From the NCBI GenBank assembly GCA_937960435.1, contig CALGPN010000012.1, forward strand, positions 1 through 64,000: DNA of 64,000 bases. Reading direction: 5' to 3'. Made by a program: the position numbers and the translations under genes. The stretch comes from an uncultured Desulfosoma sp. Lineage in GTDB: Bacteria > Desulfobacterota > Syntrophobacteria > Syntrophobacterales > DSM-9756. The notes beneath the pieces are model-generated. The model saw only the letters and a program-made list of their open reading frames with translations, had not been told where the DNA came from and did not search any database. Position 1 is the first letter of the stretch. Each line of letters begins with the position of its first letter. Positions 8,971-17,211 of the stretch are shown here, piece after piece.

Positions 8971-9876
8971 ATGGATATCCGCCGCCTCGAAGTTTTTTGC
9001 AAGGTCGTGGAGTTGGGCAGTTTCACCAGAGCGGCCGAAGCGGTGTTGTTGTCTCAGCCGACCATCAGCGAACACATCAAAACACTGGAAGACATGGTCG
9101 GCGAACGCCTCGTGGACCGGCTCGGCCGGGAAGCCCTGCCCACGCCAGCCGGAAAGATCCTTTACCGATACGCCAAAAAGATCATTCAGATCAAGGATGA
9201 AGCCGTCCAGGCCATGGCGGCTTATCGGGGGGCTTTGGCCGGGGCGTTGCGCGTGGGGGCCAGCACCATCCCGGGTACCTACATTCTGCCGCGCGTGATC
9301 GGCCTTTTTAAACAGCGTCATCCGGAAGTGCAGATCAGCATTCACATCGCCGGCACCAAGGAAGTCGCCGAAGCCGTCGCCGAAGGCCATCACGAGCTGG
9401 GCCTTGTGGGGTCTCAGTGGAGGGATCGGCGGTTGAGTTTCGAGCGCATCTTTTCCGACGAACTGGTTTTGGCCGTTCCCCAAAACCACCCGTGGACTCG
9501 CGAAAGTTCCATCGCCCTGGAACGGCTTTGCGAGGAGCCCTTCATCGCTCGGCATCGAGGGTCGGGAACGCGCATGGTCACCTATGAAATCCTGGAAAAC
9601 TCCGGGTTTGACCCCACACGCCTGAGGGTCGTCGCCGAAATGAGCACCACCGAAGCGGTTCGTCAAAGTATCAAGGCGGGCATCGGTGTCTCCATTTTGT
9701 CCCGACAGGCGGTGGCGGAAGATGTCGCTCACGGGACTTTGGCCGTGGTTTCCATCGAAGGCGTGGTGTTTCAGCGGCCTTTTTTCCTTGTCAAACGCCG
9801 AGGTCGGGACGCCTCTCCGGTGTGCACCGCTTTTGAAGAGCACCTGAAAACTTATAACCACCAGGCCGACGTTTAA
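8971..9876 (+). CDS. LysR-family regulator, selenium-metabolism associated type
   Basis: 301 residues. The N-terminal winged helix (MDIRRLEVFCKVVELGSFTR, then AAEAVLLSQPTISEHIKTLE) and the ligand domain beginning near LRVGASTIPGTYILP are standard LysR. These sequences and the position upstream of yedE fit the LysR type that accompanies selenium genes. An upstream frame extension from 8932 is rejected because AAGGAG lies about 10 nt before the ATG at 8971. It diverges from the ornithine-cyclodeaminase-like gene, so it could act on that gene instead, but the downstream selenium genes are the better guess. Confidence 0.88.
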   Translation: MDIRRLEVFCKVVELGSFTRAAEAVLLSQPTISEHIKTLEDMVGERLVDRLGREALPTPAGKILYRYAKKIIQIKDEAVQAMAAYRGALAGALRVGASTIPGTYILPRVIGLFKQRHPEVQISIHIAGTKEVAEAVAEGHHELGLVGSQWRDRRLSFERIFSDELVLAVPQNHPWTRESSIALERLCEEPFIARHRGSGTRMVTYEILENSGFDPTRLRVVAEMSTTEAVRQSIKAGIGVSILSRQAVAEDVAHGTLAVVSIEGVVFQRPFFLVKRRGRDASPVCTAFEEHLKTYNHQADV

Positions 9877-9984
9877 CTCGACCCTTTTTGCGATTGGATT
9901 CACCAATCTCTCAAAAGTCCAACCATCCAGCTTTCCTATTTGTTTTTTCCCCGTGATTTTCCGTACCTTTGCGCGGGGTTGGGC

Positions 9985-10083
9985 TCCGGCGACCATGGCT
10001 GTAGAGGTCGCCCGGAATCCAAGGGGTGTGTGCCCGCGGACCCGACCCGGGAGGCGGTTCCACTCGGCGCCGCGTCCCCGCGG
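9985..10083 (+). other. GC-rich, potentially structured leader upstream of yedE
   Basis: The 238-nt gap 9877-10114 holds no convincing gene. TCCGGCGACC (9985-9994) can pair with GGTCGCCCGGA (10006-10016), ten pairs with one bulge. CCGCGGAC (10034-10041) can pair with 10074-10083, eight pairs with a two-nt bulge, enclosing CCGA...TCGG. The second helix ends 18 nt before the AGGAGG of yedE. A cis-acting RNA is possible, but GC-rich DNA forms chance hairpins. Confidence 0.4.
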
Positions 10084-10114
10084 CCGACTCACAGCGCACA
10101 AGGAGGGAGCGTCG

Positions 10115-11206
10115 ATGCCAATGAAGAATGTTTTTGCGTCGCGGAGGGGTATTGTTGCGGTTGGAGCGGTCATCGGCATTCTGGCGCCGGTGCTCCAGAA
10201 ATTGGGTAACCCCGGCAACATGGGCATATGTGTGGCCTGTATGGAGCGCGACATGGCGGGCGCCCTGGGATTGCACCGCGCCGAGGTAGTCCAGTACATG
10301 CGCCCGGAAATCATCGGTTTCGTTCTAGGATCCCTGATCGCCGCCTATCTGTTCAAAGAATTTCGCCCCCGCTTGGGATCCGCGCCCATCGTCCGGTTTA
10401 TCCTTGGGGTCTTTGCCATGATCGGCGCTTTGGTTTTTCTGGGGTGCCCGTGGCGGGCCATGCTACGCCTTGCAGGAGGCGACGGCAACGCCATCTTCGG
10501 TCTTTTAGGTTTGGCTTTCGGCACCTGGGTCGGCACGCTTTTTCTCAAGAACGGCTATACGCTGGGAAGAACACAACCGACCTACACTTCCGCAGGATGG
10601 ATCCTGCCATTGACCATGCTGGGTTTTTTGGTCTTGCTTTTTGTTTTTCCGCAAATTCCCGGAGAACCCAAAAGCGGCGTTCTCTTCTATAGCGTCAAAG
10701 GGCCCGGGGCCATGCACGCGCCGGTGGCTTTGTCGCTCGCCGTGGGGCTTTTGGTGGGTTTTTTGGCACAAAGAAGCCGGTTTTGCACCATGGGGGCCCT
10801 TCGGGATCTGATCCTCTTTCGGCAGACCCACCTTTTCAGCGGCTTTGTCAGCCTCATCGTCTTCGCGTTCCTCACCAACCTGATCCTTGGGCAGTTCAAG
10901 GCGGGTTTTGCGGGACAGCCCGTCGCCCATACCCAGCATTTCTGGAATTTTGCGGGGATGGCTCTGGCCGGATTGGCTTTCGCTCTGGCGGGCGGGTGCC
11001 CCGGTCGACAGCTTTTTCTCGCCGGCGAAGGGGACGGGGATGCCGCCGTGTTCGTTTTCGGCATGATCGTCGGCGCGGCCTTTTCCCACAACTTCGGATT
11101 GGCCAGCTCGCCTCAGGGAATCGGCCCGCACGGCATCGCGGGCTTGGTCGTCGGCTTTGCCGTGTGTCTTTTCATCGGCTTGACCATGCGCAAAAAGACG
11201 GCGTAA
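10115..11206 (+). CDS. yedE: YedE/YeeE-family selenium-associated membrane transporter
   Basis: 363 residues with about nine or ten hydrophobic segments. It has the cysteine motifs of YeeE/YedE transporters: FLGCPWRAMLR, QRSRFCTMGALRD and ALAGGCPGRQLF. YeeE relatives import thiosulfate; the branch next to TusA-like and selD genes is assigned to selenium uptake or handling, by association. The frame opens at 9953, but AGGAGG 8 nt before the ATG at 10115 marks the start, and the extra upstream residues are not membrane-like. It leads a tight block with the next four genes (gaps of 11 and 8 nt, then overlaps). Confidence 0.9.
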   Translation: MPMKNVFASRRGIVAVGAVIGILAPVLQKLGNPGNMGICVACMERDMAGALGLHRAEVVQYMRPEIIGFVLGSLIAAYLFKEFRPRLGSAPIVRFILGVFAMIGALVFLGCPWRAMLRLAGGDGNAIFGLLGLAFGTWVGTLFLKNGYTLGRTQPTYTSAGWILPLTMLGFLVLLFVFPQIPGEPKSGVLFYSVKGPGAMHAPVALSLAVGLLVGFLAQRSRFCTMGALRDLILFRQTHLFSGFVSLIVFAFLTNLILGQFKAGFAGQPVAHTQHFWNFAGMALAGLAFALAGGCPGRQLFLAGEGDGDAAVFVFGMIVGAAFSHNFGLASSPQGIGPHGIAGLVVGFAVCLFIGLTMRKKTA

Positions 11207-11217
11207 GGAGGATCACG

Positions 11218-11436
11218 ATGGCTACAACGGTGGATGCGCGAGGGTTTTCATGCCCACAACCTGTCTTGATGACCTTGGAGGCCATCAAGAAAGGATCGCC
11301 CCAAGATCTGATCGTTTTGGTGGATACGGACACGTCCAAGGAAAATGTCATGCGCGCGGCCCAGAGCCAAGGCTACACGGTCCAAGAGGTGGCGCCTGAA
11401 GGAGAAGGCTACCGCATTCAATTGGTCAAAGGCTGA
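11218..11436 (+). CDS. TusA/SirA-like sulfur (selenium) carrier protein
   Basis: 72 residues, the whole of a TusA-like domain. The motif DARGFSCPQPV has the conserved CPxP cysteine at position 12, which in TusA carries persulfide. AAGGAGGATCACG precedes the ATG. Between yedE and selD-related genes, a selenium-carrier role is likely but inferred; it may accept sulfur as well. Confidence 0.92.
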   Translation: MATTVDARGFSCPQPVLMTLEAIKKGSPQDLIVLVDTDTSKENVMRAAQSQGYTVQEVAPEGEGYRIQLVKG

Positions 11437-11444
11437 GACCTTTC

Positions 11445-11996
11445 ATGTTTCGTTTCTTGAAAAAGCTCTCGCCCCGAAAGAACACCGCCTCCGGGGCGGC
11501 TTCAGATCGGGGCATTCTTGTTTTTGAAAACACAAGCGAGGTCATCCAGGCCGAAAAGCGGCTCAAGGGCCTGGGATTTCCCATCGCCGTCAAGGGCCCG
11601 CCGCCGGAAATCCAAAAGGGATGTGACCTCGTCATTGAATTTCCTCTCATGGAAAAGCTCACCATCGAGCGGCACTTGGAGGCCGCGGGCCTTCACCCGT
11701 TGGCCGTAGTGCCGGTGACGGCCCCGCTGCTCGAACCGGTGAGCCTCTTCCACACGAAAGACTACGGCCGCTACCTTATGGTTCGGGCCGCCAACATGAA
11801 AATCACGGTGGATAAGGAATCTTTGCGCATCGTGAACATTTCGGGAGGCGGTTGCCCCGACGTGCCCTATCTCGCCGACCGCCTCGTGGGGCAAAGCCTG
11901 GGCGAGGCCCCTCAGCCGCGAGAGATCGGCCACACTCTGTGCGGGTATGCCCTGCAACTGGCTTACGAGGAGCTGTGCCGCCGATGCTCGCCGTAG
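11445..11996 (+). CDS. DUF3343 protein, putative Se/S carrier-like
   Basis: 183 residues. The N-terminal half (GILVFENTSEVIQAEKRLKG, then GFPIAVKGPPPEI) matches the DUF3343 pattern, a small fold thought to resemble sulfur carriers. The C-terminal half (about 95-183) contains ISGGGCPDVPYLADRL, HTLCGYALQLAYEEL and CRRC, so several cysteines could be reactive or bind metal. Its function is not established. It follows the TusA-like gene by 8 nt and overlaps the next start by 13 nt, so it belongs to the selenium block. Confidence 0.85.
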   Translation: MFRFLKKLSPRKNTASGAASDRGILVFENTSEVIQAEKRLKGLGFPIAVKGPPPEIQKGCDLVIEFPLMEKLTIERHLEAAGLHPLAVVPVTAPLLEPVSLFHTKDYGRYLMVRAANMKITVDKESLRIVNISGGGCPDVPYLADRLVGQSLGEAPQPREIGHTLCGYALQLAYEELCRRCSP

Positions 11997-12871
11997 TGGG
12001 AACGGTGCCCGACGCCTCCTTCCCCTTAACTTGCGGAAGGGCCCGGCTGAAGATGGGCCGGCTCGAGGTGCAGGGTGTGAGCGTCCCCATCGGCCGAGGC
12101 ACACCGGCTTTGGCGGCCGCAGCGGTCGCCGCCATGGAACGACTCTCCGGCGGGGACGTGTTCGTTTTTCTCGTGGGGGATGTGGGCCGGGGCGACGGCA
12201 GCCGGGTTCTCTACCGATTCCTTGCCGAAAATCTTCGCCAATTTTCTTTTTCTGTGATGGTCTTTCACTACCTACAGCCCGATGTGGACTGGCACAACAA
12301 AGTCCTTTTCGCCGTGGACGCCCTGCCGCAAAGACCCTTCCTTATCGCCGATGCGGGCTTCATGTACGCCGCCAAGATGAGCGGCCAGGCCCCCGCCTAC
12401 GACGTTTTTACGCCGGATATCGGGGAAATGGCCTTTCTCGCCGATGAACGTGCGCCGCATCCCTTCTACACTCGAGGCTTCATCCTCCACGACCCCCACA
12501 AAGTGCCGGAGCTTGTGGCGAGGGCCTATGCCCACGAAGACGCGCCCCGCCGGCTTGTCATCAAGGGAGAGACCGACCATATCGCCGAGGCGGGGCGGAT
12601 CGTGGCGACGGTGAGCCAGCCCGTCTGGGAACCCATGGAGGCCATCGGCGGCACCGGCGATACGCTCACGGGAATCCTCGGGGCCCTGTGCGCCTCAGGG
12701 AAAGATCCTCTTGACGCATGCCGGATGGCGGCCTTAACAAACCGGTGGATCGGGTTCCTCGCGCGGCCCACACCGGCCACTCAGGTGGCGGAACTCATCC
12801 CCACCGTCCCAGAGGCGTTGGAACAGGCTCGGAAGGTGGCGGCCTTGCAGGAAGGGGATAAGAGAGCGTGA
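11984..12871 (+). CDS. Ribokinase / NAD(P)HX-dehydratase-fold protein in the selenium block
   Basis: 295 residues. GGTGDTLTG (G223-D226) is the anion-hole and catalytic Asp signature of ribokinase-fold kinases and ADP-dependent NAD(P)HX dehydratases. DVFTPDIGEMAFL resembles the NxGE-like stretch of that fold. The N-terminal 60 residues are unlike standard YjeF. The start at 11984 overlaps DUF3343 by 13 nt and has GAGGAG upstream; the end overlaps selD as GTGA. Kinase or dehydratase activity and its substrate are unknown. Its coupling to selD suggests a selenium-related or repair role. Confidence 0.75.
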   Translation: MLAVVGTVPDASFPLTCGRARLKMGRLEVQGVSVPIGRGTPALAAAAVAAMERLSGGDVFVFLVGDVGRGDGSRVLYRFLAENLRQFSFSVMVFHYLQPDVDWHNKVLFAVDALPQRPFLIADAGFMYAAKMSGQAPAYDVFTPDIGEMAFLADERAPHPFYTRGFILHDPHKVPELVARAYAHEDAPRRLVIKGETDHIAEAGRIVATVSQPVWEPMEAIGGTGDTLTGILGALCASGKDPLDACRMAALTNRWIGFLARPTPATQVAELIPTVPEALEQARKVAALQEGDKRA

Positions 12872-13923
12872 AGGATAAAAGCGAAAAAATTCGACTGACG
12901 GAAACCGTCACCGGGGCGGGGTGAGCGTCCAAGCTGGCTCCGGGGGACCTGGACCGAGCCCTGTGCGGCATGCGTTTCCCCACGGACGAAAACGTCCTGG
13001 TGGGTTTGGATCGGGCTGATGACGCGGGGGTGTACAAAGTCAGCGACGATCTCGCGCTCATCCAGACCGTGGATTTTTTCACCCCCATCGTGGACGATCC
13101 CTACTGGTTCGGCCAAATCGCCGCCGCCAACGCGCTGAGTGACGTTTATGCCATGGGGGGAGTCCCCAAAACGGCCATGAACCTCGTGGCCTTTCCCGCC
13201 AAGGATCTGGGGCTGGACATCCTGAGGGCCATCATCCAAGGCGGAATTGACAAGCTCACCGAAGCTCGGGTCGTGCTCGTCGGTGGGCACAGCATCGAAG
13301 ACAAGGAATTGAAGTACGGGCTTTCCGTCACGGGCTTCGTCCATCCCAGACGCATTCTGACCAAGAAAAACCTTCAGGCCAGCGACCGTCTGATCCTCAC
13401 CAAACCCTTGGGAACCGGAATTGTCAACACGGCCATCAAAGCTCGCATGGCTTCGGATGAACTGACCGAACGGGTCACCCGCCTCATGGCCGCCCTCAAC
13501 CGCACGGCCGCTCACGTCATGGCCGATTTTCCCGTCCATGCCTGCACGGACGTGACCGGGTTCGGCCTCTTGGGACATTTAGCGGAAATGGTGGAAGGGT
13601 CGGGAAAGAGTGCGCTCATTTCGGCCGGCCGCGTCCCCATCTTCCCGGAAGCCGTGGAACTGGCCTCCATGGGGCTGATTCCCGCCGGAGCCTACAAAAA
13701 CCGAGACTTCCGGCGGGCCATGGTGTCTTTCTCCCCCGATGTTCCCTTGGCTCTCCAAGACATTTTGTTCGACCCCCAGACCTCCGGAGGACTTCTCATC
13801 AGCATCGAAGCCACACATGCCGAACCCCTCCTCGTCGCCCTCCGGGACGCGGGCTTGGAAACAAGCGCCATCATCGGCGAAGTCCTGGACGATCCCGCCG
13901 AACAAATTGTGGTTGTCGCCTGA
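12868..13923 (+). CDS. selD: Selenide, water dikinase (SelD) with in-frame UGA selenocysteine
   Basis: SelD makes selenophosphate from selenide and ATP. The obvious frame begins only at 12970, without the catalytic loop. Reading through the TGA at 12922-12924 extends it in frame to a GTG at 12868, giving IRLTETVTGAG-Sec-ASKLAPGDLD, which aligns with the GAGCGCK loop of other SelDs, with the catalytic Cys as Sec19 and Lys at 22. The product is 351 residues, normal for the family. DPQTSGGLL and DVTGFGLLGH are present. The GTG overlaps the previous gene by 4 nt. A hairpin just after the TGA supports recoding. A simple nonsense mutation is unlikely, because the residue is exactly the one replaced by Sec in known cases. 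Confidence 0.93.
12922..12960 (+). promoter_or_regulatory. UGA-Sec codon and candidate bacterial SECIS hairpin in selD
   Basis: TGA is at 12922-12924. GGCTC (12936-12940) pairs with GAGCC (12956-12960), and GG (12942-12943) can pair with CC (12954-12955) past a bulged C, leaving a G-rich loop about 20-30 nt after the TGA. Bacterial SECIS elements lie inside the coding region at this distance. The fold was read by eye only. Confidence 0.65.
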
Positions 13924-13946
13924 AAGGGCCGGTTACCACCGCGGTC

Positions 13947-13982
13947 TTGACGTCCGGCCGAAAAAATGCAAATGAGTTGCAT
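13947..13982 (+). promoter_or_regulatory. znu promoter region with candidate Zur operator
   Basis: A perfect inverted repeat ATGCAA-N5-TTGCAT lies at 13966-13982, 50 nt before znuA. TTGACG at 13947-13952 is placed as a -35, so the repeat would cover the -10 region. With a Fur-family gene at the operon's end, a zinc-responsive operator is the natural reading. The match to this clade's Zur consensus was not tested. Confidence 0.6.
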
Positions 13983-14032
13983 AAAAGGCGTCGACGTCTT
14001 TTCGCAACCTGCAAGCCACTGAGGAGGTCGTC

Positions 14033-15001
14033 ATGGCCAGGAACCGCGGAAGTTTTTTCTTCCTTATAATGGTTGGCGTATTGGGGCTTTTGGGCGAGGT
14101 CCAGGCTGCGGATCCCCTGAGGGTTTTTGTGAGTCTTCCCCCGCAAAAATTTTTCGTGGAACGATTGGGTGGCGATCGCGTGAAGGTGGAACCGTTGGTT
14201 CCCGCCGGAGCGGACCCCCATACTTTCGAGCCGTCGCCGGCTCACATGAAAGCCCTCTCCCAAGCATCCCTTTATTTCGCCATCGGGATCCCCTTTGAAA
14301 AAACCCTTGTGTCGCGAATCCGCTCCATAAACCCTCAACTGACCGTCATCCAAACGGACCAAGACTTACCCAAAAGGTTCATGGCTCTCCATTCTCATGG
14401 ACACGGCGATGAGGGAAAAGATCAAAAATCGGGAGGGAAGGGGAAGTCCAAGGCCCAAGGCCAGGGGGTCGAATCGGCAACCCATTCGGAGAGCCACGAC
14501 CATGACCACGGGGAACCCGACCCCCATGTGTGGCTTTCTCCCCCACTGGTCATGGCCATGGCCCGAACCATGGCTTTGGCCCTCATGGAAGCGGACCCTT
14601 CGGATCGAGCGGGGTATGAAGGCCGTTACAAGACTTTTCTTGCCGAGGTGGCCGCTCTGGATCTGGAGATCCACAGGATTTTGCGGGAGGCGAAACCTCC
14701 GAGGGTCTTTTACGTTTTTCATCCTTCGTGGGGTTATTTTGCCGACGCATACGGATTGGAACAGGTATCCGTGGAATCGGAAGGCAAAGAAGCCAAGCCC
14801 GCGCATCTCAAGGCCTTGATTCAGTCGGCCCGGCAGGCGGGTGTGAAAGTCCTGTTCGTCCAACCGCAGTTTTCCAGCCGCTCGGCGGAGATGGTCGCCA
14901 AAGAAATTGGGGCGACCCTTGAGGTTCTTGATCCACTGGCTGAAAACTGGATGGAAAATCTTCGGCAGGTGACCCGGCGGCTTCGAGAGGCCATGCCATG
15001 A
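14033..15001 (+). CDS. znuA: Zinc ABC transporter substrate-binding protein
   Basis: 322 residues, exported by a signal peptide with cleavage likely after EVQAAD (about residue 25). It is a cluster A-I metal-binding protein: PAGADPHTFEPSP supplies the first His ligand, and the loop at about 120-165 is rich in His and Asp (HSHGHGDEG, HSESHDHDHGEPDPHVW), typical of zinc rather than manganese binders. It would deliver Zn to the ZnuB permease. It overlaps znuC by 4 nt (ATGA). TGAGGAGGTCGTC gives a good ribosome site before the ATG. Confidence 0.95.
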   Translation: MARNRGSFFFLIMVGVLGLLGEVQAADPLRVFVSLPPQKFFVERLGGDRVKVEPLVPAGADPHTFEPSPAHMKALSQASLYFAIGIPFEKTLVSRIRSINPQLTVIQTDQDLPKRFMALHSHGHGDEGKDQKSGGKGKSKAQGQGVESATHSESHDHDHGEPDPHVWLSPPLVMAMARTMALALMEADPSDRAGYEGRYKTFLAEVAALDLEIHRILREAKPPRVFYVFHPSWGYFADAYGLEQVSVESEGKEAKPAHLKALIQSARQAGVKVLFVQPQFSSRSAEMVAKEIGATLEVLDPLAENWMENLRQVTRRLREAMP

Positions 15002-15783
15002 GTGTGAGGTTTCAAGGGGAAGTTGCCAGGCTCCAACACGTCTCGTACGCCTACAATAGCCATACGGTGCTGGAGAACGTGGACCTCACAATCAGCGCCG
15101 GTGATTTTGCGGCCGTCATCGGTCCCAACGGCGGCGGGAAAACGACGCTCTTAAAGCTCCTCCTAGGCCTGCTGAAGCCTCGGAGCGGTACGGTCACCCT
15201 TTTCGGCCAGGCACCCGCAAAGGCCGCGCACCGTGTCGGTTATGTTCCTCAAGATGTTCATATCAATCGGTTTTTCCCATTGACCGTCCTGGAATTGGCC
15301 CTCATGGGCCGGCTGGGCCCTGGGCGCTTGCTTCGCCGTTACTCCGCCAAGGATCTAACGGCTGCAGAAGCCGCTTTGGATCGCATGGAGATGCTTGCCT
15401 ACCGAAAGGCCCGCTTGGATGAATTGAGCGGCGGTCAACGGCAAAGGGTTTTCATTGCCAGAGCTTTGGCGTCGGAGCCGGAGGCACTTTTTTTGGATGA
15501 ACCGGCCGCCGGGGTGGATTCGGTGGGCCAAAAGGATCTCTACAGCCATTTGAAGGAGCTCAACGACCGCATGACGATTCTTGTGGTCACGCACGATCTT
15601 TTGGTTCTTTCCACGTACGTGAAATCCGTCGTGTGTGTGAATCGATCCTTGGTTCACCATCCTTCCCCGGAAGTGACGGAAAACATGTTGCGCCTGGGAT
15701 ACCAATGTCCGGTGGAACTTTTGGGGCACGGCCATTTGCCGCACCGGGTGCTGCCCTTGCACGGAGGCAAAGACCGTGGGTGA
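14998..15783 (+). CDS. znuC: Zinc ABC transporter ATP-binding protein
   Basis: 261 residues. It is the ATPase of the zinc importer, with Walker A GPNGGGKTT, signature LSGGQRQRVFIARAL, Walker B ALFLDEPAAGVD and H-loop VVTHD. The C-terminal tail (HGHLPHRVLPLHGG) is His-rich, which is common in zinc-transporter ATPases. The ATG overlaps the znuA stop and the end overlaps the znuB start by 8 nt. Confidence 0.95.
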   Translation: MSVRFQGEVARLQHVSYAYNSHTVLENVDLTISAGDFAAVIGPNGGGKTTLLKLLLGLLKPRSGTVTLFGQAPAKAAHRVGYVPQDVHINRFFPLTVLELALMGRLGPGRLLRRYSAKDLTAAEAALDRMEMLAYRKARLDELSGGQRQRVFIARALASEPEALFLDEPAAGVDSVGQKDLYSHLKELNDRMTILVVTHDLLVLSTYVKSVVCVNRSLVHHPSPEVTENMLRLGYQCPVELLGHGHLPHRVLPLHGGKDRG

Positions 15784-16594
15784 GTGGCTGCACCTAGCCT
15801 TCGTTCAAAATGCTTTTGCGGCGGCGGTCCTGGCGGGTGTCCTGTGCGGCATTGTGGGGACCTATGTGGTGGCCAACCGCATGGGTTACATGGCCGGCGG
15901 GATCGCTCACGCCGCCTATGGGGGCGTGGGGCTCGCTTTCTTTATGAAAATTCCCCCGATGGTAGGCATTTTGGGTTTCACCGGTGTTGCCGCCATGGTC
16001 ATGGGCGTCCTTTCACTGCGGGAAAGGCACCGCGCCGATACCGTCATCAGCGTTCTGTGGGCTTTCGGCATGGCCCTGGGCGTCCTTTTGGTGGATCTCA
16101 CTCCGGGTTACGGCGCCGACCTTATGAGTTACCTCTTCGGCAGCATCCTCACCGTCTCCCGCGCATCTCTCGCCGCCATGGCCGCCCTCACCGCCTCCGT
16201 CCTCATCTTTACGGCGCTTTTCCATAAGGAATTGCTCGCGGTTTCCTATGACGAACATTTCGCTCGGGTGCGCGGTCTGCCGGTGACGACGTTTTATTTG
16301 ACTCTGATCGCCATCATCGCGCTAACGGTAGTCGTCCTGGTGCAGGTGGTCGGGCTTATCCTGGTGATCGCCTTCTTGACCATTGCGCCTTATATCGCCG
16401 AAAAGAGCAGTCGGTCTTTGCAGAGCATGATGTTTCGCTCCGTTTTTTATAACATCGTCTTCGGGGCGGTGGGGCTCGGTTTTTCCCTCGCTTTGAACGT
16501 CACGTCCGGTGCGGCCATTATTTGCGTGGCGGCGGCAGGGTATTTCGCTTCGGTCGCCATGAGCGCCGTAAGACAGAGGATGCAAAACGGGTGA
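15776..16594 (+). CDS. znuB: Zinc ABC transporter permease
   Basis: 272 residues with about eight membrane segments and the ABC-3 family pattern (GIVGTYVVANRMGYMAGGIAH, VVLVQVVGLILVIAFLTIAP). The GTG at 15776 lies inside the end of znuC, a sign of coupled translation. No better ATG start is available nearby. Together with znuA and znuC it forms the complete high-affinity zinc importer. Confidence 0.94.
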   Translation: MGEWLHLAFVQNAFAAAVLAGVLCGIVGTYVVANRMGYMAGGIAHAAYGGVGLAFFMKIPPMVGILGFTGVAAMVMGVLSLRERHRADTVISVLWAFGMALGVLLVDLTPGYGADLMSYLFGSILTVSRASLAAMAALTASVLIFTALFHKELLAVSYDEHFARVRGLPVTTFYLTLIAIIALTVVVLVQVVGLILVIAFLTIAPYIAEKSSRSLQSMMFRSVFYNIVFGAVGLGFSLALNVTSGAAIICVAAAGYFASVAMSAVRQRMQNG

Positions 16595-16598
16595 GCCC

Positions 16599-17036
16599 AT
16601 GTGTGAGCGCTGCAACTACGAAAAACTCATGGAAGGTGTGGGCATCCGAGCTACGAAGCATCGGTTGGCGGTTCTTCGGATCCTGGGAAACGCTCCAAGC
16701 CCCATGACCGCCCAAGAGGTTTTTGACGCCCTTAAGGCCGACCGATCCATCAACCGCGTCACGGTGTACCGCATTCTCGAATCCCTCGTGGAGGGTGGGG
16801 TCGTGGATAAGATCAGCACCGGGGACCGAAGTTTCCGCTACGGGCTGGCCCCTAACGACAATCATCCTCAGCACGCCCATTTTTACTGCCGCCTGTGCGG
16901 CCTCATGACGTGTCTGCCGCCGGAAAGTTTCCGCTTGCCTTTCGGAATTCCTTCGCCAGGGCTGCCGGGCGTTGTGGAAAAGTACGAAATCCGGCTCGAC
17001 GGTGTGTGCCACCGATGCCGCCCGGAAAAATCATGA
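16599..17036 (+). CDS. zur: Fur-family regulator, probable Zur
   Basis: 145 residues with a winged helix (GIRATKHRLAVLRIL, then VTVYRILESLVEGGVV) and metal sites: HPQHAHFYCRLCG and the C-terminal VCHRC supply two CxxC pairs. The N-terminal MCERCN adds a further CxxC. Location 4 nt after znuB supports zinc sensing rather than iron or peroxide sensing. It likely represses its own operon through the inverted repeat before znuA. Confidence 0.88.
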   Translation: MCERCNYEKLMEGVGIRATKHRLAVLRILGNAPSPMTAQEVFDALKADRSINRVTVYRILESLVEGGVVDKISTGDRSFRYGLAPNDNHPQHAHFYCRLCGLMTCLPPESFRLPFGIPSPGLPGVVEKYEIRLDGVCHRCRPEKS

Positions 17037-17103
17037 TCCGCCGCTTCCTGGAGATCATCGGAGGAATCAAACCCATAGCGGCTTTCTAATCGAAACTATC
17101 TAT

Positions 17104-17132
17104 TTGTTTCTGAAGTTCGGCGTTTTTTATGC
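17104..17132 (+). promoter_or_regulatory. Candidate promoter upstream of yedF
   Basis: TTGTTT (17104-17109) and TTATGC (17127-17132) are spaced by 17 nt in an AT-richer stretch, about 80 nt before yedF. Both boxes are imperfect. The 175-nt gap after zur suggests yedF has its own promoter. Confidence 0.35.
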
Positions 17133-17211
17133 TTCCCTGCGTCTAGGCCGAATATCCAAAGTCTTTCACGTGCCTGGAAAATTTTCGGGAAACCCCTTAC
17201 GGAGAGGCGTT

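Noticed and set aside
9985-10083. tRNA-Sec (selC) in the yedE leader
   Set aside because: There is GGTTCCACTCG resembling a T-loop, but no TCA anticodon loop, no matching T stem and no acceptor stem.
12922-12924. Nonsense mutation or frameshift in selD
   Set aside because: The stop is TGA exactly at the catalytic residue, upstream sequence is in frame and conserved, and a SECIS-like hairpin follows, so selenocysteine is the better explanation.
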